Assembly (NCBI GenBank): GCA_003427395.1
Contig: BFEA01000006.1
Location: 5,673,143-5,723,144, forward strand
DNA: 50,002 nt
Source: Chara braunii
Taxonomy: Eukaryota; Streptophyta; Charophyceae; Charales; Characeae
Direction: 5' to 3'
The notes under the pieces were generated by a model. It was not told where the DNA came from. It saw only the letters and a program-made list of their open reading frames with translations, and made no database searches. Both the position numbers and the translations under genes were made by a program. How positions within the stretch are numbered: position 1 is the stretch's first letter; every line of letters starts with the position of its first letter. Shown here one piece after another: positions 1-10,821 of this stretch.

Positions 1-1041
1 CAGAAGAAGCTCCAACCCACAAGAAGAAGTACGTAATGAAGGTGATGATTCTCTTTGCGCAGTGATATCGACTGCGGTTTTGATTTGAATGACCTAATGA
101 TGTAGATGGGTACTCCATCATTCGTGGAACAGAAAGAGTAACTATTACCAAGGNGGACAAAGCGACCAACAAAATTTTGATTCGCTAGATAATACTTTCC
201 TCCGAGCAAGTTGCATATAGTACAGAGATGTGGTCGAACCGAGAGTTCAAACTTCGACTAGGAGCGAGATCACTTGTTGATCTGCATGGTAGCAATGCAG
301 AAGTCATTTCTGACAGGGTTTAATAGGTGTCGACAGACCCAACCGTAAGTTAAAGGTTAGGTTGTCTTTCCTAATCTTTCGTTGATATTGAGCCTCCGCC
401 TTGGAAGTGGCGGAATAATAGTATCTTCAGTCATATAGGCCGGGAAGATTAACTTTGGCATATCATCCCATCAAGTCTAAACCATATCTTGTGCGATTTG
501 ATAAGAGTGTATTGATTTATTCTGTAATCAAAGAATTATAGAGGGACTAGGATTATATTGTGGGTTTCACGTTTCATCGAGACCGTCCTAGTCGACCGAC
601 GTTCGTTCGTACCTAGGAGATCAGCGCCCTAGGGGACGGACAACGTTCGAGTCCACTTGGCATTAACCAAGCGTACCTATACTCCAGCGAGCGAGCAAAC
701 GCCCTCGGATGACCTACCTCTGCAATTGCATATAAAAGTTTTCGCACGTGGGTCAGTAGTTCGGTAGGGATACGCCCCTGAGGGTGGTGACAGCCCCTTA
801 GGGAAGGTAAGATGTGGCCCACGAAAACCTATCCTGTCGTCGGGGACCGTGGGATGTACAGTTGGCGCACCCGGCTAGAGCTGTGAAGGGACGATGCAAC
901 CGCGTCCGTCTCGGCGGTTCGCGGGATTATTTATCATCGTCCTAAGTTGTCTCTGGTTTTGTTTTTGTTTTAACTCCTGCGTGACATAGCTAAGAGGGCT
1001 CCCGTGCTTTGCAAAAAAGGCGGGGGCCGATGCGTTCGACA
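1..1041 (+). mobile_element. 3' part of an outer-family LTR (copy 1)
   Basis: From about 570 to 1041 the sequence aligns by eye with the last part of two other copies in the window (about 8840-9224 continued at 38380-38430, and 48440-48866). Shared landmarks are GTCGACCGACG, GGGATACGCCC, CTATCCT.TCGT and AACTCCTGCGTGAC, ending GATGCG.(T/C)CGACA. It is clearly more diverged from the other two than they are from each other. The first 570 bases have no feature I recognise. The LTR start lies outside the window, and the end at 1041 is set by loss of similarity after the shared GACA. There is an N at about 155. No gene is seen here. Confidence 0.6.
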
Positions 1042-1079
1042 CCGACTTGATATGAGTCGGCTGAAGGGCCACGAGGCCC
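1042..1079 (+). other. Two perfect hairpins just inside the LTR copy 1 boundary
   Basis: CCGACT/AGTCGG (1042-1060, loop TGATATG) is followed by GGGCC/GGCCC (1066-1079, loop ACGA). They lie between the LTR end and the Gag reading frame, where primer-binding and packaging signals normally sit. No PBS matching a tRNA I know was recognised here, so the role is open. Confidence 0.5.
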
Positions 1080-1095
1080 TGAGCCAGAGACTGGG

Positions 1096-2760
1096 TTGCG
1101 TGAGCCAGAAAAGCCACAGGTTGAGGAGATTATTACCGTTGGGGACGATACTCCTCCTCATACCCCGGTCTCGACGCAGGTACAGCAGCCGTGGCCAGAG
1201 GGGATACTCGAGCTAGAAAGTGAAGAGACTCCAGTACCCCTTCCGGAGACTATCACTTCGCCCCCGAGGATGGTAGAGGACGAGGGAGTGGGGGCGTGTA
1301 CGACCGTCGACTCCCGGTTAGCCGAACATGCGGCCGAGCACCCGAATATTGAGATACCTGCATCGAATAAGCCATCGTCAGGCTTGCCGCATGTAGGTGG
1401 AGGAGTGAGTGTTGAGGCTCCGGCGCGAGAGACCCACGAGGCGCGGGCGAGGAGATCATCAGGGGAAACGGCTGAGGAGAAGTCTGCCAGGGTGCAAGCT
1501 CGCCTCACAGAGATATATGAGACAAAGGTCAGGATGGAGGCCGTAGGAGTGGCGCCAGCGCCGCCGATCGATCCCAGGACGAGTGAGCAGAGGATCGATG
1601 AGATGTGGGCTAGGTACGAGAGCAAGAGGGATGCCGCCCGCCTGAGGTCGCGAGAGACAGGACAGGAATACGAGAGGGCGGACGAGATGAGAGAGACTGG
1701 AGACGTCGGATTTTCGACCGCCAGGATGGCGATCGAGCGAGTGGAGAGAAGGATACGCCAGGCAGCGACCACGTCATTCCATCGATATACCCTGCTCAGT
1801 GATGAGCGGGTGGTTGCAAGGTTGGAGGTGGAGCAATTGTCTACTCAGCTAGCGGAGGAGAAGGCGGAGAATCAAGAATGGAGGACTCGTATAGAAGCTA
1901 AGGAAGTTGAGTGGGAAAAAAAGCTCAAAGATATGGTGGCAGCGGTAGAGAGGCTTTCAGCCACCAAGGTGGTCGATTGGACAGAGCAGAGCAGGTATGG
2001 TATTCAGGGTGAGAGGATGCACGGACTCCTTGGTCAGGGAGGAACGGTAGAGCCCCCTCAACAGAAGAAAATAAAGAAGGTGTTCCTGGATCCAGCAGAA
2101 GCGGAGGCGAAGAGGATAACCGAAGGGAAGAGTTTTAGTTTCAAGGCCCCCACATGGTTAGCCACGCAGCAGGCGACCCCTATGTCGGTTGAGGCCCCTG
2201 CGGGGGAGCCAACTCAGAGGCCCCAATCTCCACCTGCAGAAGAGGGTTCCGCAAAAGAGTTTCATACAATCCTTTTGGAGGTACGGGGAGGTACCCTTAC
2301 GGGGGCAGTAGCGCCCACTGAGCCTGAGACGGTGGAGGAGGAAACATCTCGCCTGGATGAGCTAGTAACAGCCATGGAAATAGACATGCCGCTGGACAGA
2401 CCTCAGAGGCTGGATACGCTTGAGTATAGGCCAGAGAGCGTAGGCGCGCAGAGTAGTGAGGGCGCCAGGGTCGCGGAGTCTGAACCTCAGGGTTGCATGG
2501 GATTGCCATTATGTTGCGAGGGGGCCGCTGAGGCTGAGGGGACACCATCGATTTCAAACCCCTAGGGGAAGAGGAAACCCAAAAAGTGGTTTGACTCGTC
2601 ATGTTTTTTTTGCAAGGAGGAAGGGCATCGGGCTCTGCAGTGCACGGGGTTTCTCAAAGACAAAGCAGCAGGGCGAGGACCTGGGTTTCGAAAGTTGAGT
2701 TGGGCTTCGGTAGCCGGTCTAACATATCTTCAGTTTGCAGGCATTTGGGAGGCGAGATAG
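1096..2760 (+). pseudogene. gag: Gag-like protein with coiled coil and CCHC zinc knuckle, split by an in-frame UAG
   Basis: One reading frame runs from 1051 to 2760 and is interrupted only by TAG at 2563-2565. The frame has no ATG before 1270 (M-V-E-D-E); the 1096 start used here is a TTG, so the true start is uncertain. The N-terminal third is acidic and proline-rich. Residues about 110-300 are rich in Glu, Arg and Ala with heptad-like spacing, suggesting a coiled coil. Beyond the UAG, in the same frame, 2602-2643 encodes C-x2-C-x4-H-x4-C (CFFCKEEGHRALQC), the retroviral Gag zinc knuckle that binds element RNA. No capsid motif is obvious. No protease, RT or integrase follows, so the unit looks non-autonomous (Gag-only). 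The UAG may be a decay mutation or a readthrough stop; sequence alone cannot decide. Confidence 0.65.
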
Positions 2761-4418
2761 TCAGGCTGATCGAGCATGAGGGGGTGGGCGCCCGCTATTC
2801 CGTGCGTTTCAGAACGCTGTCATATCCGCAGATGCGAGTACAGGCGCTGGGCGCCATGGCCATCTTACGGAAGCCCATATCCGAGCTGTGACTGAAGGTG
2901 CCATACAGTTCAACATCGAGTTGTGAGGGTCGGGCGCCGTAGCCACCTGAATTGAGTTATAATCGGTCTGTATTTCTATCATCCACATCTCTGAGTGGTG
3001 TTGGGGGCTGGTCGCTGGTTGGATGCATCTCCCATTTGTAAACATGAGAAGCGAGGGAGTGCGCAAGTTGGATTGCACTGGTATCGGAGCTGGTACCCAC
3101 TACCCCACGCGCCGTAGGGCGCCGGAGTGGGGGAGCGCCGTCGTGAAAGAAGCCTGCCTTAGCTGCGCTGTGGAGAGTGTGTATCTGCGCACTGTACGAC
3201 GAACGAGAGAGAGAATGTATGAGAGAGAGGAAAGAATACACTTACCTCGCTGACTGCAGCCGTAGAGGGCGTGGTGTCGGGGTACAGCGTGTCTGGCCGC
3301 TTCCTAACAGGGGAGTTACTCGCCTTGCACGATTGGAGGATGGTAGGAGCCGACGGTCTGCGAGGCTCGATGGTGGTGTGAGTGATCATGTGGCACGTTG
3401 CTCCGAGATGGGTGTGTGAACGCCCTCGTCTGTGCTCCACCGCTGCCCTATTGTTTCGTTTGTTTCGTGTGAGAGTCTTGGCTCGTTGGTGTGCCCGATA
3501 GTTGGTGTAAGGGTATGCGGTCGTTCCGTCAACCCAGGTGGTGAGCGCACGTACCTAGTGTTGACAATGACCTGAAGGAGCCAACGCTCTCGTTCGCTGG
3601 GGATCTGCACGCCGAGGTGTACGTGCTGGGAGGAAGCAGCGAAGTGGCAGTGTCCCGCAATAAAAAGGGGGGGGCAGCGGCTCTGATTGCGCTGGAATCT
3701 GAGCTGGCCGGCCGCTATCCCAAGTGTCGTTGGGTGCTGTTACATCCGCGGAGGCTGAGTTTAGGCACCGGGGGCCAGGATTACCTAACATGGAGTTGTG
3801 CTCGAGTTGTGCCCCGGGCAGCCATACCGACGAGCTTTGAGTTTGGACTCTGTGCTTCGGGACCGCCCTACCTCAAACTATGGGGGTAGGCTGTTAGGTG
3901 CTGTCGTTACGGGGCGCGAACCTGAACTTGGACTGTCTTCAAAGTTGTCAAGTCTTCGAACTGGGGGTCTGGGCGCCGAGGTGGAGAGGCACCTTAACTG
4001 AGGGGAATTTGTTATAGTTGTACTACGAAGGAGGTGGTCTGTACCTACGCACAAAGCAACGACAGAAGGTGAGGAGTGAGTGGGGGTGGCGGTGATTTGC
4101 AGAGTTAGCGGTCTGTCAACTGGGGGGGGACTGTAGAGTTATCAGTCTCCAGAACTAGTGTCAGCAGGTGCGGCTGGTGTAGCCGTTACTTCAACTGTTG
4201 CTTCCGGTGCTACTGCCGCTGCTGCTGCTGGGATTGCCGTTGCCGCTACTACTATTGCTGTTGCGGTTGGGGCTAGCTTTCTAGAGGGCAGCGGCGTGGC
4301 TGATGCGGGACTTGCTGAGGACAGAGTTGTGGTGCGAAGAGAGGGGAGTGCTGGGAACTGAGAGATTATCAAGCCAGCTGAATCAGCAGTTGACAGAAAG
4401 TGGTCCAAGCAGGTTACT
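2761..4418 (+). other. Internal region of the Gag-only element, no pol recognised
   Basis: Short ORFs in all frames have no recognisable domain. The region is GC-rich, with several short GGCGCC-containing motifs (about 2846, 2934, 3118, 3971). At 4158-4290 there is a degenerate GCT/GTT/ACT triplet-rich stretch whose translation (Ala/Val/Thr) is low complexity. I see no RT, RNase H or integrase motif. Confidence 0.5.
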
Positions 4419-4697
4419 TGGCCACCATTAAGGGGCCCTCAGGCGATTCAAGGCAACAAGGCCCTCTCCAGGGAGTTGAGTTTGTCCCCTCCTTGTATCT
4501 CGAGAGTCTCAAACCCCTCTTTCTGCCTTTCTAAATCTAAGTCTAATTGTTCAGAGAGGAAGGCGGCAGGCAAGATTGCAACCCGTAGGACCGCAGCAAG
4601 ACTCTGTGGGGAGTGAGCCCGCCGATTGCGGGAGCTCTGCCGGAACTTAGGGAGAGTTCGGAGGCAGGGACCTGGGAGGTAACCATTGCTTCTCCTC

Positions 4698-4703
4698 TAT
4701 AAA
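4698..4703 (+). promoter_or_regulatory. Candidate TATA box of LTR copy 2
   Basis: TATAAA about 280 bp from the LTR start, in CTCTATAAACCC. The same motif stands at 45484 in copy 3 at the equivalent position, so the position is conserved across diverged copies. Confidence 0.45.
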
Positions 4704-4940
4704 CCCAATTATAGCCTCTATCTATATTCCTTTTTATACTTTGATTGAATATATTGCATGTCTTTTACTCTGACTTTATGCTTGACTTTCAAGACATAAC
4801 CAGACTAAATAAAGGAATGTATACTTAATGTCAGTTTCGGTTAATTGTTTGATTGAAAAAAGATTGTGAGGTTGCATCTGGGAGAAGGATGGGAGGAAGG
4901 CAGTATTGCATGAGTTTTGACTGGGTCATTAAAGCTGGGA

Positions 4941-6888
4941 AGTCCCCATAAGTTTAGGGAGACTCGGTGCTGTGTTTATTTTGGATTGCTCGGAGCATCA
5001 GACCATTCCATAAGCTTAGGTGGTCTGGTGGCTCTGGTGGTTGAGAAGTCCCCGTAAGTTTGGGGAGACCCAGTGTCGGGAGATTCTACGATAGACAGGG
5101 TAAAGTAGTATAGCGGACTGCAGATGAGGGTAGGGCTCGGTTATATAGGCAGAACCAGCAGAAGATGAATTAGTAGGGACTGGGTTGTCTATAGGCCAGC
5201 AGGACTCTTATGCATTGAAGGTAGGATGAACATGTACGTATTGTGGGTTAAACATGTATGTCCTGTCTACTCGTACATATGTAGGTTGTGGCATTTGAGA
5301 TTTTTTTTTTTTGATTCTTGCCATGACTTAGGAGATAGGATTAGTTGTGTGATATGTATGAGTATTTAGTCATGCTCTAGTCTTAGTGTTTGCGTTATTT
5401 ACGTTTTTTTTGTTGTTGAGTGTGGTTCGAAGGTTCACAATATTTAGGACATGAGTTTTACTCAGCAGAGCGGGGCAGTGGGCTGCGTATCTATGTTGTT
5501 TTAAGAGAGACATTTCATTTTCCTGAGTGTATTTTGAGTCGAGACCTTATGAGACTTATTCTTGTGGCGATCACTACCAGTCTCGCATGTGTGGCTTTAT
5601 CCTGTTGTACAATGGATTTGTGTGAGAGATGTGTAGGATACATCTCATGTGCTTTGTATTGTGCAAATGTGATTGTTGTCTACTCTTCGGTATACTCGTG
5701 CGATCTGCCTACGGGCGAGTGATGGGGTCGAGTATAAAGAGAGGTAGTACAGTTTGTCTTGTGACAGAAGTGTAAGAATCCTAAGGGATTTTGCGAGTCT
5801 ATGAGACTCGAATGCTTACCATGCCGAGTGTTTTATGGTTGAGCTGTGAAGAGGACCAGATAAGTTGGTCTCTCAGTTTGAGTTGTTTTATGGTTGAGAC
5901 CCGTCCAGATTCAGGAAGGTGGTAATGTTGTTTATTGGAAGACTCATCTTTAAAAAGGGCGGTGTTTTAACGGGTCACGTAATAGTTCATCCTGGAAAGA
6001 GAGGGATGGCTGGGAGACCCATTAAGAAAAACTTCCTTCGTGTGAAAGGTGGTTAATAGATTTAAGGGCATGGTAAGCAAAATTTGAGTTGATAAAGTCT
6101 AACGAGAAGGACCAGAAAGACTGTTTTGGATGAAATGGAATTGCATGGAGAGTCGGACCGTTCTATAAGTTTAGGTGGTCTGGTTGCTCTGACTTGTGAA
6201 GGTTAACTGCGATCGACTTTTCAGGAGCCAAACACATTTTGTAAGTTCAGGTGGCTTGGTTGCCTTGTTTACTTGGGCGTTCTTTGTTTTTTTTGGTTCT
6301 GAACGAGGAGGTCTGAGCCATTCTATAAGTTTAAGTGGCTCGGCCTCTTCCTGCTTTTATTCTGAGGGAGTAACTTGGAAGGGAGTCAGGCTATTCCATA
6401 AGTTTGGATGACTTCGACTTCATGCCACGCACAGATTGGATCAGAGATAAACGAATCCGGCGGAGGACCGGACATGTCCCATAAGTTTGGGTGGTCTGAC
6501 CCAATGCCTCGCACATGTTGGAACCCGAAGACTATAATTTCGTTATACTCTACTACTATTTTTATCTATGAACATGCTAGTCAGGCAGGGTCCCATAAGT
6601 TTGGGTGACCTGACCATAGCCCTATCACGAACTGAAGAGAGTACGAACTAAGAATAAACTGATGGTAAGAAGGGGCAAGCTGGACCTTGAACTAAGTTGA
6701 TCGATTCAGTCATATGTTGCCTTATAAGACTAAGTCTAGATAATTATATAAAGTTGGGATATTTAAGCAGCTTAGGGCGACTAGGGTGGTCTACTCATGT
6801 GCCTAAAAGAAGAGATAAGTAGTTGTGTCCTTTGTTTGTGTATATCTTGGTTAAGTTAGGCATGTCCCATAAGTTTGGGTGACCTGAC
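4941..6888 (+). repeat. Array of about ten hairpin units in LTR copy 2
   Basis: Units lie near 4941-4964, 4999-5027, 5047-5069, 6153-6184, 6227-6260, 6315-6341, 6384-6413, 6468-6500, 6580-6614 and 6855-6888. Each has a near-constant centre (about CATAAGTTTGGG or CTATAAGTTTAGG) flanked by complementary arms that differ between units: CAGACCA/TGGTCTG, GAGCCA/TGGCTC, AGTCA/TGACT, GTCAGG/CCTGAC. The arms change together, keeping the pairing. Intervening sequence is unrelated between units. The role is unknown. Confidence 0.75.
5070..6152 (+). other. LTR copy 2 interval without hairpins or gene
   Basis: About 1 kb between the third and fourth hairpin units, largely without a counterpart in the shorter copy 3. 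It contains T-rich runs near 5300 and 5405. An open frame of 100 codons (5420-5722) has no recognisable motif and is not called as a gene. Confidence 0.4.
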
Positions 6889-7184
6889 TTTATGCCTTAT
6901 GTAAGATGGGTATAAAGGGGCAGATCATTGAAAGACTACGAGGTATTGTTTGATAAGGTCAACTTGGGATGGTGAAACTACTTACCTTTGTGGTTTGGCC
7001 TGCCTGTGGCTGCCTCTACTAAGTCTGAGTTTCAGTTTGACAGGTATTTGCTTTAGTTGCTTGCCACGTGATAGAGCGATAGGAGTTAGTTCAATTTCGA
7101 CATTTTCTGCGCTAACTTTATTTTACTTAGATCAATTTCTCATATTTTTCTGGGATCCTTTGTTATACTTGGCTTTGTATAAAT

Positions 7185-7510
7185 TTTGATAAGCTACTTT
7201 CTCTACGGGAAGCACTGCCGAAATTTTTGCAGATCCAAGGAGTTAGTCAAATTTTAACTTTTCAAACTTCAATTTGTGTAAATTGTATATATGGCTTAGT
7301 ATAAATCTAGGAAGCCTCCATTTGTAAAGGGAGTGCTGCCCAAATTTTTGCTAATTCAGGGACTTAGACAAAAATTGGACTTTGTAAAGTTGAAGACTAT
7401 TCCTGTTTTCATATTTGGGCTAATATAAATTATGAAAAGACACTTTTTCTACGAGAAGCGCTGCCGAAATTTTCTTAGTTTAAAGGAGTCAGATTATATT
7501 TTGATAGGTA
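7185..7510 (+). repeat. Three tandem ~120-bp repeats in LTR copy 2
   Basis: Each unit contains TATAAAT...AAG.....T..TCTACGGGAAG-CGCTGCCGAAATTTT followed by GGAGTTAG and a T-rich tail. CTGCCGAAATTTT or CTGCCCAAATTTT occurs near 7217, 7337 and 7462. The same three units recur in copy 3 at about 46850-47175, so they are an old part of this LTR. Confidence 0.65.
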
Positions 7511-8839
7511 GTGATTTTGACAACCAACCCTTAATAGGGGAGGTTTTGCCATGAGTCTACCCATGCTTGAGCACGGGCATGGACCTATATTTAATTGCAG
7601 GTGAATTTATGTGGGAAAGTGCTATGAAGATTCACTCCCCATACACCGATGATGTAGCTTGGGGGTTGACCTGTCGTATGATATAGGTCTTCTTTGCACT
7701 TGCGATTCAAGATCAGGACTAGATTCATCTTGATCCTACAAGGATCACCTTCTGTTATCACTGATAACATGTCGATTGTCGATTCGTTGGTTTACGACTC
7801 AACTCCAATTCACCCCCAATACTCAACCTAAAAAGCCTTAACCCTGGTGATTTCATTGTTTTGTTAAGGTTTCACCCAGACTTTTATTAAATGGCCTTTT
7901 AACAAAGGTACTGAGTATTTAATCATGGTTGGTTGGATACGAGGTTGGGGCTTGCATGGCTAAAGCAAGGGGTATGAGTATAGAGATTGGTTGGAGTTGA
8001 CTCCGTGTAGTGCATGGCTTTTTGATTGAATCTTTGATGTGATTGCAGGTATGTTTAGTGATTCAGACTTTGGATTTGACTGTCTGCGCTCACATACATA
8101 TATATATGGTTGTGGGGAATCCCACTGTGATTGTGAGAAGTGATGGTCGTATACTTATTCCCCTACCCCTATATATACGTGTACCTGTGTTGGGAATTCG
8201 CGTGGCCTGAGAGACCCGCATATTAAGGATTTAATTAGGGGTTGAGATTGAGAAAAGAGAGGAAACCCCTTTATTCTGTTGAATATTTTTTAATGATTTT
8301 CTTAGTCGGACGTTGGTCCTGAGCCTGGATTCGAAATCCTTGTCCAGGACATCCCAGACCCTAGACTCTACATAGAAGGGATTACCCCTCGGGCAGAGCC
8401 TACTTGCCTTGCCTGCCAAGACACTCAGGCCAAAGGCCGGAGGTCTCACGGCGGCCTCACAGTTATTTATTCAGTCGTGCAATGTCGTGAGGGAGTAGAC
8501 TCTCACGATACTTCGAGTCTGACACATGAGTGTCATAAGCGGTACTCGGATCCACGAGGGGCCGCGTGATTATGGGCACTACATAGTACGTCGTCATTGT
8601 GAGTGCTTGCGTACACTGGCATTGCGAGTTGACATGGGTAGGTCCTGCGTCCGCGCTGCTTTATACTATGTCTCGCGCGTGACGCTTATCCGATTTCCGC
8701 ATCAGAAAGTTATGGGTTAGTTACCGAGGGACTAGGACCATTGCTGCATTGCTTGTTCAGTGTCATTCTGTCTATGTGTATGTAGGTGCGTATGTGTGTG
8801 TGTTTTTATTTTTATGTTCCTTGTAGTGGTGTGCTCGTA
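7511..8839 (+). other. LTR copy 2 interval without gene
   Basis: Collinear with 47176-48440 of copy 3 over parts such as TTCTGTTA.CACTGATAACA.GTCG near 7750 and the GT-rich stretch near 8786. Short ORFs here have no recognisable domain. Confidence 0.4.
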
Positions 8840-9224
8840 ACGTGTGGGATGCGTCCTGGTCGACCGACGACGAGTCGTGCTTGGGACCTCAACCCCCCAA
8901 GATGTCGGTTCGCGTGCGGGTCCGATAGAGAGGTATTACCGCGCGTACCCCCTATGCTACGACGAACGAGAAACACGTCGGCTAATCCACCTCTGCGATT
9001 GCACCTGATCAACTTTCGTACTGTGGACTAGTAGCTCGGCAGGGATACGCCCACCGAAGGGAGGTGACAACACCCGTAAGGTGGAGGTAGGTCGTGCCTC
9101 GCGTAGGCCCTATCCTATCGTAGAGGCTGGTGAGAGGTATGGTTGGCGCACTCGGCCAGAGCGGCTTGAGGAAGCTCTATGTATATTCACGACTAGGATT
9201 TAGATCAACTCCTGCGTGACGCGG
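8840..9224 (+). repeat. Conserved terminal block of the outer LTR family
   Basis: This ~385-bp block is the best-conserved part of the family, seen also at 600-1030 and 48440-48810. It contains GATACGCCCACCGAAGGGAGG and several complementary GC-rich stretches, so it could be structured RNA in the R-U5/leader. The giant element is inserted at its distal end. Confidence 0.6.
9221..9224. repeat. Target-site duplication, left copy (GCGG)
   Basis: GCGG directly before the TG of the 5' LTR; the identical GCGG directly follows the CA of the 3' LTR at 38376-38379. Confidence 0.85.
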
Positions 9225-10648
9225 TGTCGGAGGGTGTGGTGTCCCGGCCCTCCTCCGTGTACCAAGCTCCTATTTGGTACCACTCTTTGTTTACATGTTG
9301 TGGTCATGTGGTGGTTCCCATACCACTAAGATCCTTAGTACCAGAGTCATATCGTGATATGGACCGACCCTATTGATGCCTGCTTCTGCAAAAGGTGCGC
9401 CACAGGGCCTTCCACTAGTCCACGCAGGTTCGGTGCCCTGCTGTACAGCAGAGCATGACCGACATGTAGCCGTGGTAGTCTCCGGGTTCACTATGGGATG
9501 CGGGGGTGAGAGGACTGGCTCATTCTTTTCAACCGCATACCTGTACTGAGTTATGGGATAGGTGCATGGGACAGAAATCGATGCCAAGAGAGAAAAGAGA
9601 AAAGGAAAAATAAAATGTCAGACTTAAGCTCACCTTTTGTAAGGGAAAAATCCAGTGGCCTCAGGCCACTGTGATGCTACGATTTCCATTCTATTTTTTT
9701 GGGGAGAACATATTATTCAATGGTCGTTCTGTCACTTCGTAGGGGAGGCCGCCGATTCAGGTTTTGAACTGCAACTGTGGTCTCATGGTTTGGGTCTTAC
9801 CGACCTCTTGTATGTCGCCTGTACCAGACGTGCGTATTCAGGACCGCGCGGACCCCGGTGGCCGGGTTAAGGGGCAGATACGGTAAGAACTAAAAAGGGA
9901 AAAATAAGAGAAGAAATAAAAGGAAAGGAAGAGAATGAAAATCAGGTTATAAACGTGTGCGGGAACGTGGGTCGTTGTTCAGGCAAGACTGCTGCACAAA
10001 GAGATCCTGGGACTTCAACCTTTTTTTTCTTCCGTCTCCTTTTTTTTTCCCACGGTTATTATTATTATTTTTTTTTTTATAATTATTACTACTTAGTTTT
10101 TCTAAGTTTGGTTTTCTACCTGTTGGCTTGTCCTTTCGCGGGAAGCCAACAGTTCGAATTTCGAAGTCAACAGTCCGTGGCCTAAGTAGGCCAATCTTGC
10201 ATTTACTGTCTGCGGGTGAGCCCCGATCTGGTGCTATGTTGTAAGACCCCAAAAGGAGAGCGACCCTCGACCGCATCGGTAGGAAGCCTATCACCCCCCA
10301 CGGAGGGTCATAGGCCTCCTTCTTGCCATCGAGCACGGGCACCCGATAGAAGTAGGCTGAAGGCATATCTTGAAGAAAGACGGAGATCCGTCGGTATCCT
10401 GTTATGGGACCGCCGGGTCGGATCCTTAAGTCGCTTTTAATGCCAGAAGAGTTTTAGTGGCCGGAAACAGAAGTAGATACGGTGACCGTTGAGTTCTGAA
10501 CTCATACACCTCCTAAATTGTCTAGTTTTAATTATTTTATTAATTTTATTTTTTTTTAATTATCTTTAAATCAAAAAGAGACGCAGGTTGAAAAGGACTG
10601 TTTCGAGTCTGTCAATTAGAACGCAGAGACCGCTGCCACCTTGAGCCC
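9225..10648 (+). other. U3 of the 5' LTR, no gene
   Basis: Holds a short TTA/poly-T tract near 10020-10100 that is greatly expanded in the 3' LTR. Open frames on both strands are short and show no domain. Confidence 0.5.
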
Positions 10649-10657
10649 TATAAAATA
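10649..10657 (+). promoter_or_regulatory. TATA box in the 5' LTR
   Basis: TATAAAATA in the context CCCTATAAAATAG, a close match to the plant TATA consensus, repeated in the 3' LTR at 31193-31201. It lies about 170 bp upstream of the first leader ORF and would place the start of R near 10680. Confidence 0.6.
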
Positions 10658-10821
10658 GAAACTGTTACCTATGAGGGGCATGTTATTGCTCCGTGGGTGT
10701 GAGCGGCAATACACGTTGTGGCTTCGATTTTTCGATAGTCAGGACTGTCTGTTCAGTAGACTCGCGTGCTGGTTAGTACAGACTGAGCACTTGGCGTTGG
10801 CTACGGAGGGAGAGAGTGGCT

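Larger units (their letters stand above)
4419..9224 (+). mobile_element. Outer-family LTR copy 2, left part (interrupted by the giant element)
   Basis: It starts at TGGCCACCATT (4419), shared with copy 3 at 45200; upstream sequence differs between the two, which sets the boundary. Collinear landmarks with copy 3 include GGGGCCCTCAGGCG, GAGGAAGGCGGCAGGC, the TATA region, the hairpin array, a triple repeat near 7185-7510 and the terminal block 8840-9224. The LTR stops abruptly at the GCGG target duplication and resumes at 38380, ending in GACA at 38430. It is either the 3' LTR of the Gag-only element or part of another pairing; no target duplication could be matched in the window. No convincing gene lies within it. 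Confidence 0.75.

Noticed and set aside
1158-1772. Minus-strand ORF of 204 codons
   Set aside because: Shadow of the Gag frame, which has coiled-coil composition and a zinc knuckle downstream.
4158-4361. Ala/Val/Thr-rich ORFs on both strands
   Set aside because: Translation of a degenerate triplet-rich stretch; low complexity in all frames.
4941-6888. CRISPR array
   Set aside because: Units are hairpins with variable arms at irregular spacing (tens of bases to over 1 kb) inside a eukaryotic LTR; there are no uniform spacers and no cas genes.
9947-10366. 139-codon minus-strand ORF in U3
   Set aside because: Its N-terminal part is repeated in the 3' LTR only as part of the LTR copy; the rest is Lys/Asn low complexity from a poly-T/TTA tract.
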